The position numbers and the translations under genes were made by a program. 64,000 nt of DNA from Homalodisca vitripennis (Eukaryota; Arthropoda; Insecta; Hemiptera; Cicadellidae), in NCBI RefSeq assembly GCF_021130785.1, contig NW_025777935.1, positions 18,822-82,821 of the forward strand, in the 5' to 3' direction. Every line of letters begins with the position of its first letter. The first letter of the stretch is position 1. Below the pieces are notes generated by a model. The model was not told the DNA's origin. It did not search any database and was given only the letters and a program-made list of their open reading frames with translations. Shown here piece by piece: positions 36,972 to 44,918 of the stretch.

Positions 36972-37660
36972 ATGGAGAAATTTTTAAAGCAAAAAGATCA
37001 GATAAAACTTCAAACGTTTGAAGAAAATAAGAAAGATCAACCAATCAGATTGTTAATTGTTGGTTCAAGTGGATGTGGAAAAACAACTTTATTATTGAAT
37101 TTTATCAACAATAGGTTGATTCCTTATTCCAATTTGTATGTTTTTAGTAAATCTTTAGAACAAGACGCCTATAAAAAAATTACAAGAAAGATTTGAAAAT
37201 ATTGAGAAAAACTTAAACAAAAAATATCACATTTTTTATAATGCTTCCGAGGACATAGTTCACTTAAGCGAATGTAAACCCAATTCGTTAATCGTTTTTG
37301 ATGATTGTATTTTGGAAAATCAGGACGTTATTAAGGAATATTTCGTAATGTCTCGTCACAAAAACATATCTTGTATCTATCTTTCTCAATGCTTTTCAAA
37401 GGTTGATAAACAAGTTATAAGAAATAATTTGAATATGTTGTGTGTTTTTAAGAAAGACGATCACTATTCGAGAAAGATTTACAACAATTATGTGGGATCT
37501 GATATGAGTTTTAACCACTTTATTGAGTTGTGTGATAAAATTTGGAAAGAAGACTACGGTTTTTTTAACTATTAATCTAACTTTGAAGCCTAAAAATGGA
37601 AAATATTTGAATAAATTTTTTAACATAAATGCTGCTCAGTGGTCTGAAAAATCTACTTGA
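36972..37660 (+). pseudogene. ATP: FtsK/HerA-type genome-packaging ATPase
   Basis: Expected to pump DNA into capsids. Walker A is GSSGCGKTTLL (aa 33-43) and Walker B is SLIVFDDCI (about 37,290), then MSRHKNISCIYLSQC, the sensor-like strand typical of A32 ATPases. Two one-base frame changes split it: one in an A7 run near 37,180 and one in a T-run near 37,563. The C-terminal LKPKNGKYLNKFFNI continues in the third frame to TGA at 37,658. Both breaks are homopolymer-length differences, so either the gene or the assembly may be at fault. Apart from them the protein is complete at about 229 codons. Confidence 0.88.
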
Positions 37661-37737
37661 TAAAATATTTGTTACAACTATTTTTATATTATCTTTAATT
37701 TTTATTTACATTATGAAAATAACAGAAAAACGGTAAA

Positions 37738-37912
37738 TCTGTTCACGTTCCACGTTCACGTTCATGTTTCACGTTCGTGTTTACGTTTCACGTTCATGTT
37801 TCACGTTCGTGTTTACGTTTCACGTTCGTGTTTCACGTTCATGTTTTACGTTTCGTGTTCACGTTTTTACGTTCCACGTTCACGTTTTACGTTCCACGTT
37901 CACGTTTCAAAA
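37738..37912. repeat. CACGTT(C) short tandem repeat inside Maverick
   Basis: About 170 bp consist of TTCACG, TTCATG, TTCGTG, TTTACG and TTCCACG blocks with a 6-7 base step. It lies between the ATPase and the next gene, immediately before that gene's leader. No comparable array is elsewhere in the element, nor seen in Maverick 2. Confidence 0.85.
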
Positions 37913-37913
37913 T

Positions 37914-37931
37914 TTTTCTAATTAAATGGTG
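37914..37931 (+). promoter_or_regulatory. Late-type leader motif
   Basis: TTTTTCTAATTAAATGGTG, nearly identical to the POLB leader at 30,887. Confidence 0.55.
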
Positions 37932-38894
37932 AACGTAACTTCCGAAGAAGCGAAAAAACTTGATCAAATCGAAAAGAAATTAATCAAAGAATTTAAAGAA
38001 CAGATTCGAATTGATGAAAAAGAACAAGAATTTATTCAAAAAATCAATCAACCTGTAACTTCTGCAATAAAAAACGTTGAGGGCAAAATTGAAAATGTTT
38101 TAAGTGATAATCAAAATTTGATGAATTTGGTTCCAGTTGTACGACAATTTGCCGATATTTCAATTCCAGAATCTGAAGTGGAAGAGTTTGAATTGCCAAA
38201 ATTACCATCTTCAACACCATTTAGACCTCGAATCATTGAAGACTCTACCATAGTTGAACCAATAAGTCCTGGAACAACGGATATAATAATTGCTGAAATT
38301 GGTAAAAAATGTCTTCCTAGAGCAAAGGATGATAAATTTGGTTTGTATTGGGACAGAAAAAAGAGAAGTTTTATGATTGGAAATTTACCCGTTAATTTTG
38401 AACATAATGATATCATTATTAATGAAAAAACATATGAAGGAACTCAAGGTTTATGGAGATTATTAACAGACTATGACGCTCCAAAAGTTAATTTATATTC
38501 TGAAGAAGATTTGAAAAAGTATACAGAAATTTTATGGGAATCTGACTCAATTTACAAAAATAATGATCCATCTACTAAGAAGCCTAAGTCAGGTAGAGGT
38601 AAAAAATATATGAACTTAATTAAACCAATTTGGGAAAAAAGAATCGAAGGATCAGGTGTGAGAAAATACAGTGATAATAAGATTGAATACAGATATATCG
38701 ACGATTTTACAAAACTCGATGGAATTATTAATTATATTTATGCTCAAGAGAAGGCTGGAAATAACAATTTTTTGAATGAAAAGAAAGCAATTAAAGATTT
38801 TATTTCGAACAAACTTGACGAAATGATTGAAAAACCTGATGGAATTAAATATTTAAAAACGAATTTTGCCGGCAATAAGTTCATCTATGATTGA
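37926..38894 (+). CDS. Conserved Polinton protein (DUF8207-like), virion candidate
   Basis: Intact frame of 322 aa. The N-terminal third is charged and helical (KLDQIEKKLIKEFKEQIRI), followed by a Pro/Ser linker (LPKLPSSTPFRP). The C-terminal domain carries KFGLYWDRKKRSFMIGN, NDIIINEKTYEGTQGLWRLL and NNDPSTKKPKSGRGKKY, a block I recall from insect Polinton proteins annotated as DUF8207. RIEGSGVRK (about 38,641) matches the adenovirus-protease cleavage pattern (M/I/L)xGx-G. It opens the capsid-side gene cluster and its stop overlaps the start of the next gene. Precise role unknown. Confidence 0.7.
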   Translation: MVNVTSEEAKKLDQIEKKLIKEFKEQIRIDEKEQEFIQKINQPVTSAIKNVEGKIENVLSDNQNLMNLVPVVRQFADISIPESEVEEFELPKLPSSTPFRPRIIEDSTIVEPISPGTTDIIIAEIGKKCLPRAKDDKFGLYWDRKKRSFMIGNLPVNFEHNDIIINEKTYEGTQGLWRLLTDYDAPKVNLYSEEDLKKYTEILWESDSIYKNNDPSTKKPKSGRGKKYMNLIKPIWEKRIEGSGVRKYSDNKIEYRYIDDFTKLDGIINYIYAQEKAGNNNFLNEKKAIKDFISNKLDEMIEKPDGIKYLKTNFAGNKFIYD

Positions 38895-39244
38895 GGGTAG
38901 TGGACGTTTGAATGATTTTATCAACAATTTACCTTTTGAATTATACGTACCAACTTATCAGTACCTGGGGCCTGGCACAAAAACTCGAAAAAAGACTAAA
39001 AAGAGGAGATCCTGGTATAAATAAATTAGATCAAGCTGCTATGGAACACGATATTTTTTATGCAAAACATAGAGACACAAATTCCAGACATATAGCAGAT
39101 AAAGTTTTGCAAGATAAGGCAATGGATAGATTTTTATCAAAAGATGCTAGTTTAGGTGAAAGATTTGTTGCGCTTCCAACAGCTGGAGCAATGTTTTTGA
39201 AGAGAAAACTAGGAATGGGAATCGAAGAGAACTTGAAATTTTAA
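38887..39244 (+). pseudogene. Parvovirus-type phospholipase A2 domain protein
   Basis: The start at 38,887 (MIEGSGRLN) overlaps the preceding stop (ATGATTGA). The calcium-loop text TYQYLGPGT (about 38,955) is followed, after one extra A in a run near 38,978, by LDQAAMEHDIFYAKHRD in the next frame: the HDxxY catalytic motif of VP1-type PLA2 domains, which breach endosomal membranes in parvoviruses and occur in adintovirus/Polinton virion proteins. Maverick 2 keeps both parts in one frame at 61.76-61.88 kb (GYQYLGRGARLEKGLKRGDP), which shows that the break in copy 1 is secondary. N-terminal IEGSG also matches a protease site. Confidence 0.8.
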
Positions 39245-39258
39245 CTATATAAATGGAG
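39241..39258 (+). promoter_or_regulatory. Late-type leader motif
   Basis: TTAACTATATAAATGGAGG directly at the start of the 149-aa gene. Confidence 0.5.
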
Positions 39259-39702
39259 GTGAACGTAAACTTTAGCAAAAATCAGAAAGAAAAAATAAAA
39301 ACCGCTTTTAAGAAAATAATACCCGTTAGTATTCAATTTAAAATAGGTCAACTAAAAAATGGCGAAGATAAGATATTTTTAACAAATAGACAATACAATA
39401 AACTCGAAAAACATAAGAAAAACAATAAAGGAACCAGAATAGAATTTTCTTATAATCAGTTGAAAGAACTTAAAAATGGTGGACTTTTGAAAGATTTATT
39501 AGATTTTGGAGAAAATATTCCAGTTGTTAAAAATGTTGTTCCTTATGTTCGTAAAGCTGCTCCAATCGTTAAAAAAGATGTGATTCCTATTGTTCGAAAC
39601 ATTTTAAATTGGTTAGATAAAGAGTTGGAAGATGTTACAGGATCTGGATTAGATGAAAAAACTTTGAATTACGTGAAATCAAACATTGAAAAAAAATTTT
39701 AA
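39253..39702 (+). CDS. 149-aa Polinton core/capsid-associated protein
   Basis: Intact. The first half is basic with FLTNRQYNKLEKHKK and IEFSYNQLKELKNGG, a LTxxQ...S..QL...GG arrangement common to a Polinton protein family. The second half (VVKNVVPYVRKAAPIVKKDV) is a run of amphipathic helices ending DVTGSGLDEK. Small, basic and amphipathic, next to the protease, it resembles adenovirus core or pVI-like minor proteins in character, but I claim no homology. Its 3' end overlaps the protease start by 17 bases. Confidence 0.6.
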   Translation: MEVNVNFSKNQKEKIKTAFKKIIPVSIQFKIGQLKNGEDKIFLTNRQYNKLEKHKKNNKGTRIEFSYNQLKELKNGGLLKDLLDFGENIPVVKNVVPYVRKAAPIVKKDVIPIVRNILNWLDKELEDVTGSGLDEKTLNYVKSNIEKKF

Positions 39703-40117
39703 ACCTTTAACATTCGGGGAATTGGAAGAAATCTGCAAAAATATTAAACATTTTAGAGGAATCTTCATGAGAGATACATTACCTGAAAAAGTTAAGAAAT
39801 TTGAATGTGGAATTGTGAATTTAGACTCGATTATGGGAAGTGGAACTCATTGGATTTGTTATTATAAAAATGATAAGAATGCATGTTATTTTGATTCGTA
39901 TGGAAGAATTGAGGACAAACCACCTATAGAATTGATTAAATATTTGAAAAAATCAAGCGTCTACTACTATGATTCTCAGATTCAAGATTATAAAGATCCC
40001 CCAATTTGTGGTCATTTATGTGTTTTTGTTTTGAATGAGTTGACTGATGGTAAAGATTTTAAAGAAGTTGTTAACAAATTATTACTTAATAAATATGGAT
40101 TCACAAAATATTTTTGA
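39686..40117 (+). CDS. PRO: Adenovirus-type cysteine protease (maturation protease)
   Basis: Intact 143-aa frame. The triad is visible in order: His in GSGTHWICYY (about aa 54), Asp in ACYFDSYGR (about aa 70) and Cys in PPICGHLCVFVLNEL (second Cys, about aa 112), as in adenain/Ulp1-fold proteases. It would cleave virion proteins at (M/I/L)xGx-G sites; candidates are the IEGSG sites in the two genes upstream. It starts inside the preceding ORF without its own leader, suggesting shared transcription. The C-terminal half is conserved in Maverick 2 (61.32-61.47 kb). Confidence 0.88.
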   Translation: MKKNFKPLTFGELEEICKNIKHFRGIFMRDTLPEKVKKFECGIVNLDSIMGSGTHWICYYKNDKNACYFDSYGRIEDKPPIELIKYLKKSSVYYYDSQIQDYKDPPICGHLCVFVLNELTDGKDFKEVVNKLLLNKYGFTKYF

Positions 40118-41000
40118 TGTATTTGGAACACAAATTATTCAAAATGTAGATAATAGTTTCAATTTTGATAGTTTGAGAAATGAGTTTGATAACAAGTTAG
40201 AAAATTTATTACAAAACCTTCCAGATTCAGATATATTTGCTGTCGAGATTGAAGATTTTAAAGCAGAATATGATAACAAACTTGCAAATTTCATGAGTTT
40301 AAATGAAGTTGCTGATGAAATACAAACATTGAAAAAAGAAGTTGATGATGGTGTAAAAAAATTATTTACCAATTTAATGTCTCATATCGAAAAAGCTGAT
40401 AAAATTACTGAAGCGATCAAAGTTGAAAAGAATTATGTTAGTTTGGCTAATAAAAAAATAATTGTCGATGTTCGACCTGGTATTGACAAACATGATGTTG
40501 TTGTTAAAGAACAAATTTTAAAACCTCTAAAATTATCAGAAAACATCGATATTGTTGATTTACATGATCCGAATGTTAAAAATGCCGTAGATTTTAAAGG
40601 AAAAAGAATTAGCAGTGTTAGTAAAGGAATTAATCCATTTGATGTTGTTGTAATGATTCAATTAGAAGATCCTATTAAAATGTTTAATGAACTAAAACAA
40701 AATTATGAGAATCATAAACAGCATGTTAAAGATTTTGCAACAGAAGTCTATGAAAAACTTGATGAAAGAAGTAAAAGATCAGTAGACGATGTTGGTGAAA
40801 TTAATGAAAAACTTACTAAATTTAAAGAGTCTTTTGATAAGTTTAGTTTAGATGCTACGAAAACTTTTGAGAATATTGGTCATAAATTTGTTGAATACAA
40901 TGATTCTTATGCTGACAAATTTCAAAAAATAGAAGAAAAACTTAATAAGTGGGAGGAAGATCTTACTGAAATAGGTATTCGCGTAGGGTTTTATGCATGA
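40095..41000 (+). CDS. Coiled-coil protein, conserved between both Mavericks
   Basis: The start is placed at 40,095 (MDSQNIFDVFGTQI), not at an upstream in-frame ATG, because the diverged copy in Maverick 2 begins at the same residue (MDSQNIFDIFGTQI) and the leader CTTAATAAATATGG lies there. 301 aa, intact. Long heptad-like helices (about aa 20-100 and 200-295) flank a globular part (KKIIVDVRPGIDKHDVVV, VDFKGKRISSVSKGINPFDV). A fibre- or tail-like virion protein is possible; no family recognised. The start overlaps the protease end by 23 bases. Confidence 0.7.
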   Translation: MDSQNIFDVFGTQIIQNVDNSFNFDSLRNEFDNKLENLLQNLPDSDIFAVEIEDFKAEYDNKLANFMSLNEVADEIQTLKKEVDDGVKKLFTNLMSHIEKADKITEAIKVEKNYVSLANKKIIVDVRPGIDKHDVVVKEQILKPLKLSENIDIVDLHDPNVKNAVDFKGKRISSVSKGINPFDVVVMIQLEDPIKMFNELKQNYENHKQHVKDFATEVYEKLDERSKRSVDDVGEINEKLTKFKESFDKFSLDATKTFENIGHKFVEYNDSYADKFQKIEEKLNKWEEDLTEIGIRVGFYA

Positions 41001-41005
41001 TAAAA

Positions 41006-41022
41006 TTTCCTTATATAAATGG
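41006..41022 (+). promoter_or_regulatory. Late-type leader motif (conserved in Maverick 2)
   Basis: TTTCCTTATATAAATGGCG; the counterpart in Maverick 2 at about 60,242-60,256 (minus) reads TCCTTTATAAATGG. Confidence 0.6.
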
Positions 41023-41183
41023 CGCTCATATACTGTGTGAGATGTAAAGAAAAAACTGCAACAAATGATATAAAATACTATGCAAACATCAATGGAGTTA
41101 AGAGAATATCTGGAAAATGTGCTGAATGTAACACTAAAAAGAGCCAATTTAATAAAAACTTGAAATTTATTCTTAATAAATAG
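41019..41183 (+). CDS. DUF5679-like zinc-ribbon protein, 54 aa
   Basis: MALIYCVRCKEKTATND, then NGVKRISGKCAECNTKKSQF: the CxxC...NG...G.C..C pattern of DUF5679, a tiny protein frequent in Polintons and related viruses. Complete from ATG to TAG. The same gene sits at the same place in Maverick 2. Role unknown. The ribbon in front of the integrase (34.8 kb) is a relative in layout. Confidence 0.8.
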   Translation: MALIYCVRCKEKTATNDIKYYANINGVKRISGKCAECNTKKSQFNKNLKFILNK

Positions 41184-41185
41184 AG

Positions 41186-41586
41186 ATGGCGGGACATTAC
41201 AGTGCTTTCGATCTTTTTATAATGCAACACGAAAGAGATTTGAAAAAAGAACATTGGGATCATATTTCTCAAAAATATGAATTATCCGAAGATATGATGA
41301 GATTATACGTAAACAAATTGAATTGGTATAACATTGCTAAATATCAAACTTTATCATCAGAGTTCATTCAAGAAAATATACATTATCAATTAAAAGATCA
41401 TATGTCTGTTCTTTGTCTCTATCAACACTTGAGTATAAAAAATATTTGGATGAAAATAAAGATACAGTTGATTGGAATAATATTATAGATAGTGGTTACT
41501 ATCCTGTGCAGATTTTATTGAAATATGTGGCCGAAATTGCAAAATTTAAGGAAGAGAATCCTGAATATGACGAAGTAGATCATTAA
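41186..41586 (+). pseudogene. Small W/LSxxFI-repeat protein
   Basis: Starts MAGHYSAFDLFIMQHERDL. Repeats of the form W...I..YQ.LS..FI (LNWYNIAKYQTLSSEFIQEN, then a second unit in another frame: KDTVDWNNIIDSGYYPVQIL) resemble repeats seen in phage and giant-virus proteins of unknown role. A one-base shift near 41,430 breaks the second unit; the alternative frame runs to TAA at 41,584. Maverick 2 keeps the start (MAGYYSAFDSFIIQHERDL) at 60,078. Confidence 0.65.
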
Positions 41587-41649
41587 AAATGACTAAAATT
41601 TATATCTTTTCTTATAAATCTTTCTTATACATGATGTTTAAAATTTCTA

Positions 41650-41670
41650 AATTTTTTCTTAATAAATGGC
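41650..41670 (+). promoter_or_regulatory. Late-type leader motif before the MCP
   Basis: TTTTTTCTTAATAAATGGCG, with TTCTTA in place of TCTA. Confidence 0.55.
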
Positions 41671-42861
41671 GGACTACAAAAAGTATGCTAGTGATATTGA
41701 AAGGGCGGAGTTCAAAATGTTTTATCCAATTAGTAAACAACATTTGAATGAACCGAATAAAAGAACTGAGTTTAATATTGATTTTGGAGATAATTTTTGC
41801 TTGTCTAACTTCCAGTTTTATATTTCTGGAACTTTAACAAAACAAGATGGTCAAGCATATCTTGGAACTGATAATGTTAGATTAATCGATAATTTTATAC
41901 AGTTTTTATTTTTCTAAGATTTAAGTAAGAAAACACAATAAATTGATAGAAGAAGTCGAAAACTGTGGCCAATTGAGCACAATTAAAGGAACTATTTCGT
42001 ATTCAAAAAGTGATGTTATTTCTCAAACTTCTAATGGCTTTGAATCAGATTTTAAATTTGGTGTTTTTGAAGCAGCTGGAAATTTATCTCATTTTGGATT
42101 AGGATTTTTTGAAAATGTTACTATTCCGATCTATAAAGGAGGATTTTATCTAAGTTTTATAAGAGCAGAAGACGATGATGTTATTCTGAAGACTGCAACT
42201 GGAGATGTTATGCCTGTTGATGGAAAAATAACAATTACAGATTTTTTTATTAGAGTTCCAATGATTGATTATAAAACCACGAGTAAAAATTAGGTTGATT
42301 GATGAAATTACAAAAAGTCAAAACGTTATGTTTAATTTTCTAGATTAGCAATGTATTGAACAAAAAGGTATTTCCGGAACAACTTATTCGTTCGATATCA
42401 CAAATATTTATAGAAATATCTTCAATCCCAAGTTCGTTATCATTGGTTTTCAAACAGATAGACAAAATAATCAAGAAAAAAATCCTTCAAAGTTTGATAG
42501 TTTGAATGTAAAAAATATCAGAGTAAAATTGAACGGTTCTTATTATCCAGATGAATTACAAAATTTAAACATTTCCGGAGGTCTTTTCAGAATCATGCAT
42601 CAGATGTATCAAGATTTCAAGAAAGTTTACTGTAATAATAAGGAAATGTATTACAATCCTAAAGAATTTTTAGCGAATAGACCTATTTATGTCATTGATA
42701 CAACAAAGAGTTTGACAAATATTTCTGGTTCAAAGAACGATATAATTATCAATATGGATTTTCAAAAAGCTGTTACAAACGCGATTTGTTATGTGGTTGT
42801 GGTTTCTGAGAAATTTTTAGCCTATGATGTGATTAAGAACGATATTAGAGAAATTCAGTAA
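41666..42861 (+). pseudogene. MCP: Major capsid protein, double-jelly-roll type
   Basis: Three consecutive frames read as one gene: 41,666-41,917 (FNIDFGDNFCLSNFQFYISG, VRLIDNFIQFLF), 41,943-42,293 (CGQLSTIKGTISYSKSD, FENVTIPIYKGGFYLSFI, ITDFFIRVPMIDYK) and about 42,300-42,861 (FNPKFVIIGFQTDR, NIRVKLNGSYYPDEL, FLANRPIYVIDTT, ending YDVIKNDIREIQ). The stretches STIKG and the C-terminal strand order match the Polinton MCP family. About 395 codons is shorter than the 500-650 usual for the family, so internal deletion is possible. Two frame changes plus in-frame stops inactivate it. A matching C-terminal half is in Maverick 2 (58.47-58.80 kb). Confidence 0.78.
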
Positions 42862-42879
42862 AAATCGCGTTATTTTCAC

Positions 42880-44130
42880 TATTATTCGTCGGATAGTTTT
42901 AAAAACTTTACAGAATTGTTGAAGACATTGATAAAAGTATTCATTTTAAATTGCAGTAAAAAACTTTGAAAAATAGGGATGATATTAGGAAAAATCTATT
43001 TCAAGGTCATGGACCGGAAGTGATGATTTTACAAAATACTTTAATATTTACTGAACCTATATACCAAATTTCATCAAAAAAGCTCCAATAGTTCTCTAGA
43101 TATAAGAGTTTAAAGATAAGGGATGTTTGGGGTAGATTTTTGAACATTTTGTTATTTTCATGAAGTTTTAAGTAGAACTCGCTTGTTTTTGAAGTTTCAG
43201 ATTTTTCTGATAATTTTTTTATATTTTTTATGAATATTAAGAAATAGGGGATGATTTCACCCTTATGGATAAGTTAAGTCGAAAGAGTTAAGTATTTACT
43301 ATATGTGTACCAAATTTCATTAAAATCGGTTGAGTGGTTTTTTTGAACAACAAGGTTTGAAAGAAATATTGATATTCACTTATTTAATATACATTGGAAA
43401 CTATAACAGTTCTAGGGAATTGAGACATTTCATTTTAACATGTTGGTAACACTACATCTCGTCTTCATCTCTTGCTGGGCGTTGGCCACGTATAGCTAGC
43501 CATGTGTGATCCTCCTCTATTTTAACGAAATTTAACAAGATATATCATTATTTAGAAGATTCTAATGTATTTGCAAGTTGAAGAAAGAAGATATGGACTT
43601 TATAAAGTAAGAAGATTGCTGTGAAGATCTGTGTTTCTTGTTAAAAGTGAAGTGAAGTGTTCCACTGGGCGTTGTCCTTCATATTTAATAAGTTTCTATT
43701 ATATTCTCGAAGAAAGACATTACAAGAAGATTGTGTGTTGAATTTGTGTAGACATTCTAAACTGTGATAAAAACATTGTGTGAAAATAGTGTTCATTTGT
43801 AATACAGAATTAAGTGTTTTTACAGTGATTTCATTGTCGCACACGGTGTGAGCAAAGCAAGGTCATTGTAGTGTGAGCAAAGCAAGGTCATTGTTCACGG
43901 CGTGAGCAAACCAAGGTCAAGCGTTAGTGACACAAACGCCTCTCACATGTTTCAATAAAATGAGATTCGAGGTCAAGCGTTAGTGGTACAAACGCTCTCA
44001 GCAGACGTCACAAATCTAGAGTTGATTGAAATAAAACATAAGATACCTTTCTTCTTCTCCCATTCCCAATTTCTTAGAAGTTAAGTAGATATCGCAAAAA
44101 CACGCACACTAACAACACTCAATTGTATGT
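42880..44130. other. 1.25-kb non-coding region of Maverick 1
   Basis: No frame of note. It includes CAAGGTCATGGACCGGAAGT at 43,003, which recurs diverged in Maverick 2 at 58,295-58,330, so at least this part belongs to the element. The phrase CCAAATTTCATNAAAA appears twice (43,070 and 43,312). At 43,845-43,990 GTGTGAGCAAAGCAAGGTCA occurs three times and GGTCAAGCGTTAGTG twice. Confidence 0.65.
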
Positions 44131-44132
44131 CT

Positions 44133-44378
44133 TTAACAATAATTGATGATGTTCATATTATTCTCTTTCATTCCTTCTAAAACTTCAAAAATATACTCTT
44201 TCGCTGATGAAAAATCTCGATTTCTTCCGGAATAATCTTTGTAATCATAGAAAAAATATCCTAAATAGTTGAATAATAAAATAAAATCATTTCTTTTTAT
44301 CTCGGTAGTTGAAATATAAACATAAACATTTGCGCTGAAGAATTTATATCTCGGCAGAGTTAGTTCCATAATCTCCAT
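44133..44378 (-). CDS. Small hypothetical ORF, 81 aa
   Basis: MEIMELTLPRYKFFSANVYV ... YLGYFFYDYKDYSGRNRD. Aromatic-rich, no recognised family. The start lies under GTTATAAATGG on the minus strand, 24 bp from the divergent VLTF3-like start, which supports it being a real gene. Alternatively a chance frame. Confidence 0.45.
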   Translation of the reverse strand: MEIMELTLPRYKFFSANVYVYISTTEIKRNDFILLFNYLGYFFYDYKDYSGRNRDFSSAKEYIFEVLEGMKENNMNIINYC

Positions 44379-44402
44379 TTATAACAAAAATCTTTTTGTT
44401 TA
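44379..44402. promoter_or_regulatory. 24-bp divergent promoter region
   Basis: TTATAACAAAAATCTTTTTG then TTTA separates two opposed starts; each strand reads a T-tract and TTATAAATG or GTTTAATG into its ATG. Confidence 0.4.
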
Positions 44403-44912
44403 ATGGAAGAGTATAATGCCAACTGTTACAAGTGTTATAATAGAGGAGAAATTATTGATAAAAGATATTTAGTTTGTAGAGATTGTAATTTAATTTTGTA
44501 CGAAAGACCTAAACCTAAGAAATTTCGAAATAAACTAACACATTTGAATAACCTGCTTACAAAATTGCAATATGGAAGTAAAAAACAAACAAAAGTTGTT
44601 ACAGAATTTATAAAAAAGAATGAAAAATTCGAATTATCTATTGTAAATATTGAAAAAATCAATATGTTATTTGATGAATATATCAGATTTGTTGGTTTAA
44701 ATACACACGTTTATTATGGGAAGATTTTACCTACAATCTTTCACTATTTGGATATTGAGTTTGACTACGATTTTAAGCCGGAAATCCTCGATGATTTTAT
44801 AGTTCACTTGGAGAAAGTAAATGAAGAACCTCGTGAAAAGAATGCGGTTTTACTCACATTCTCCCCGACTTCTCGAGTGATTGTTAGCAAATTTCATTTT
44901 TTCCGTTTATAA
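44403..44912 (+). CDS. VLTF3-like late transcription factor candidate, zinc ribbon
   Basis: Intact 169-aa frame. The N-terminus is a TFIIB-style zinc ribbon with Cys at 8, 11, 25 and 28 (CYKC, then VCRDCNLILYE). Then KKFRNKLTHLNNLLTKLQYG and a helical part (NIEKINMLFDEYIRFVGLNT, YYGKILPTIFHYLDI) follow the layout of the poxvirus/NCLDV VLTF3 family: ribbon, NHFxExLxQxQ-like helix, then a helical domain. The similarity is by eye and weak in sequence. If right, it would activate the shared TAAATG-type leaders of this element. Alternative: an unrelated TFIIB-like or zinc-ribbon protein. The last 15-20 residues may be altered. Confidence 0.5.
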   Translation: MEEYNANCYKCYNRGEIIDKRYLVCRDCNLILYERPKPKKFRNKLTHLNNLLTKLQYGSKKQTKVVTEFIKKNEKFELSIVNIEKINMLFDEYIRFVGLNTHVYYGKILPTIFHYLDIEFDYDFKPEILDDFIVHLEKVNEEPREKNAVLLTFSPTSRVIVSKFHFFRL

Positions 44913-44918
44913 CTTTTT

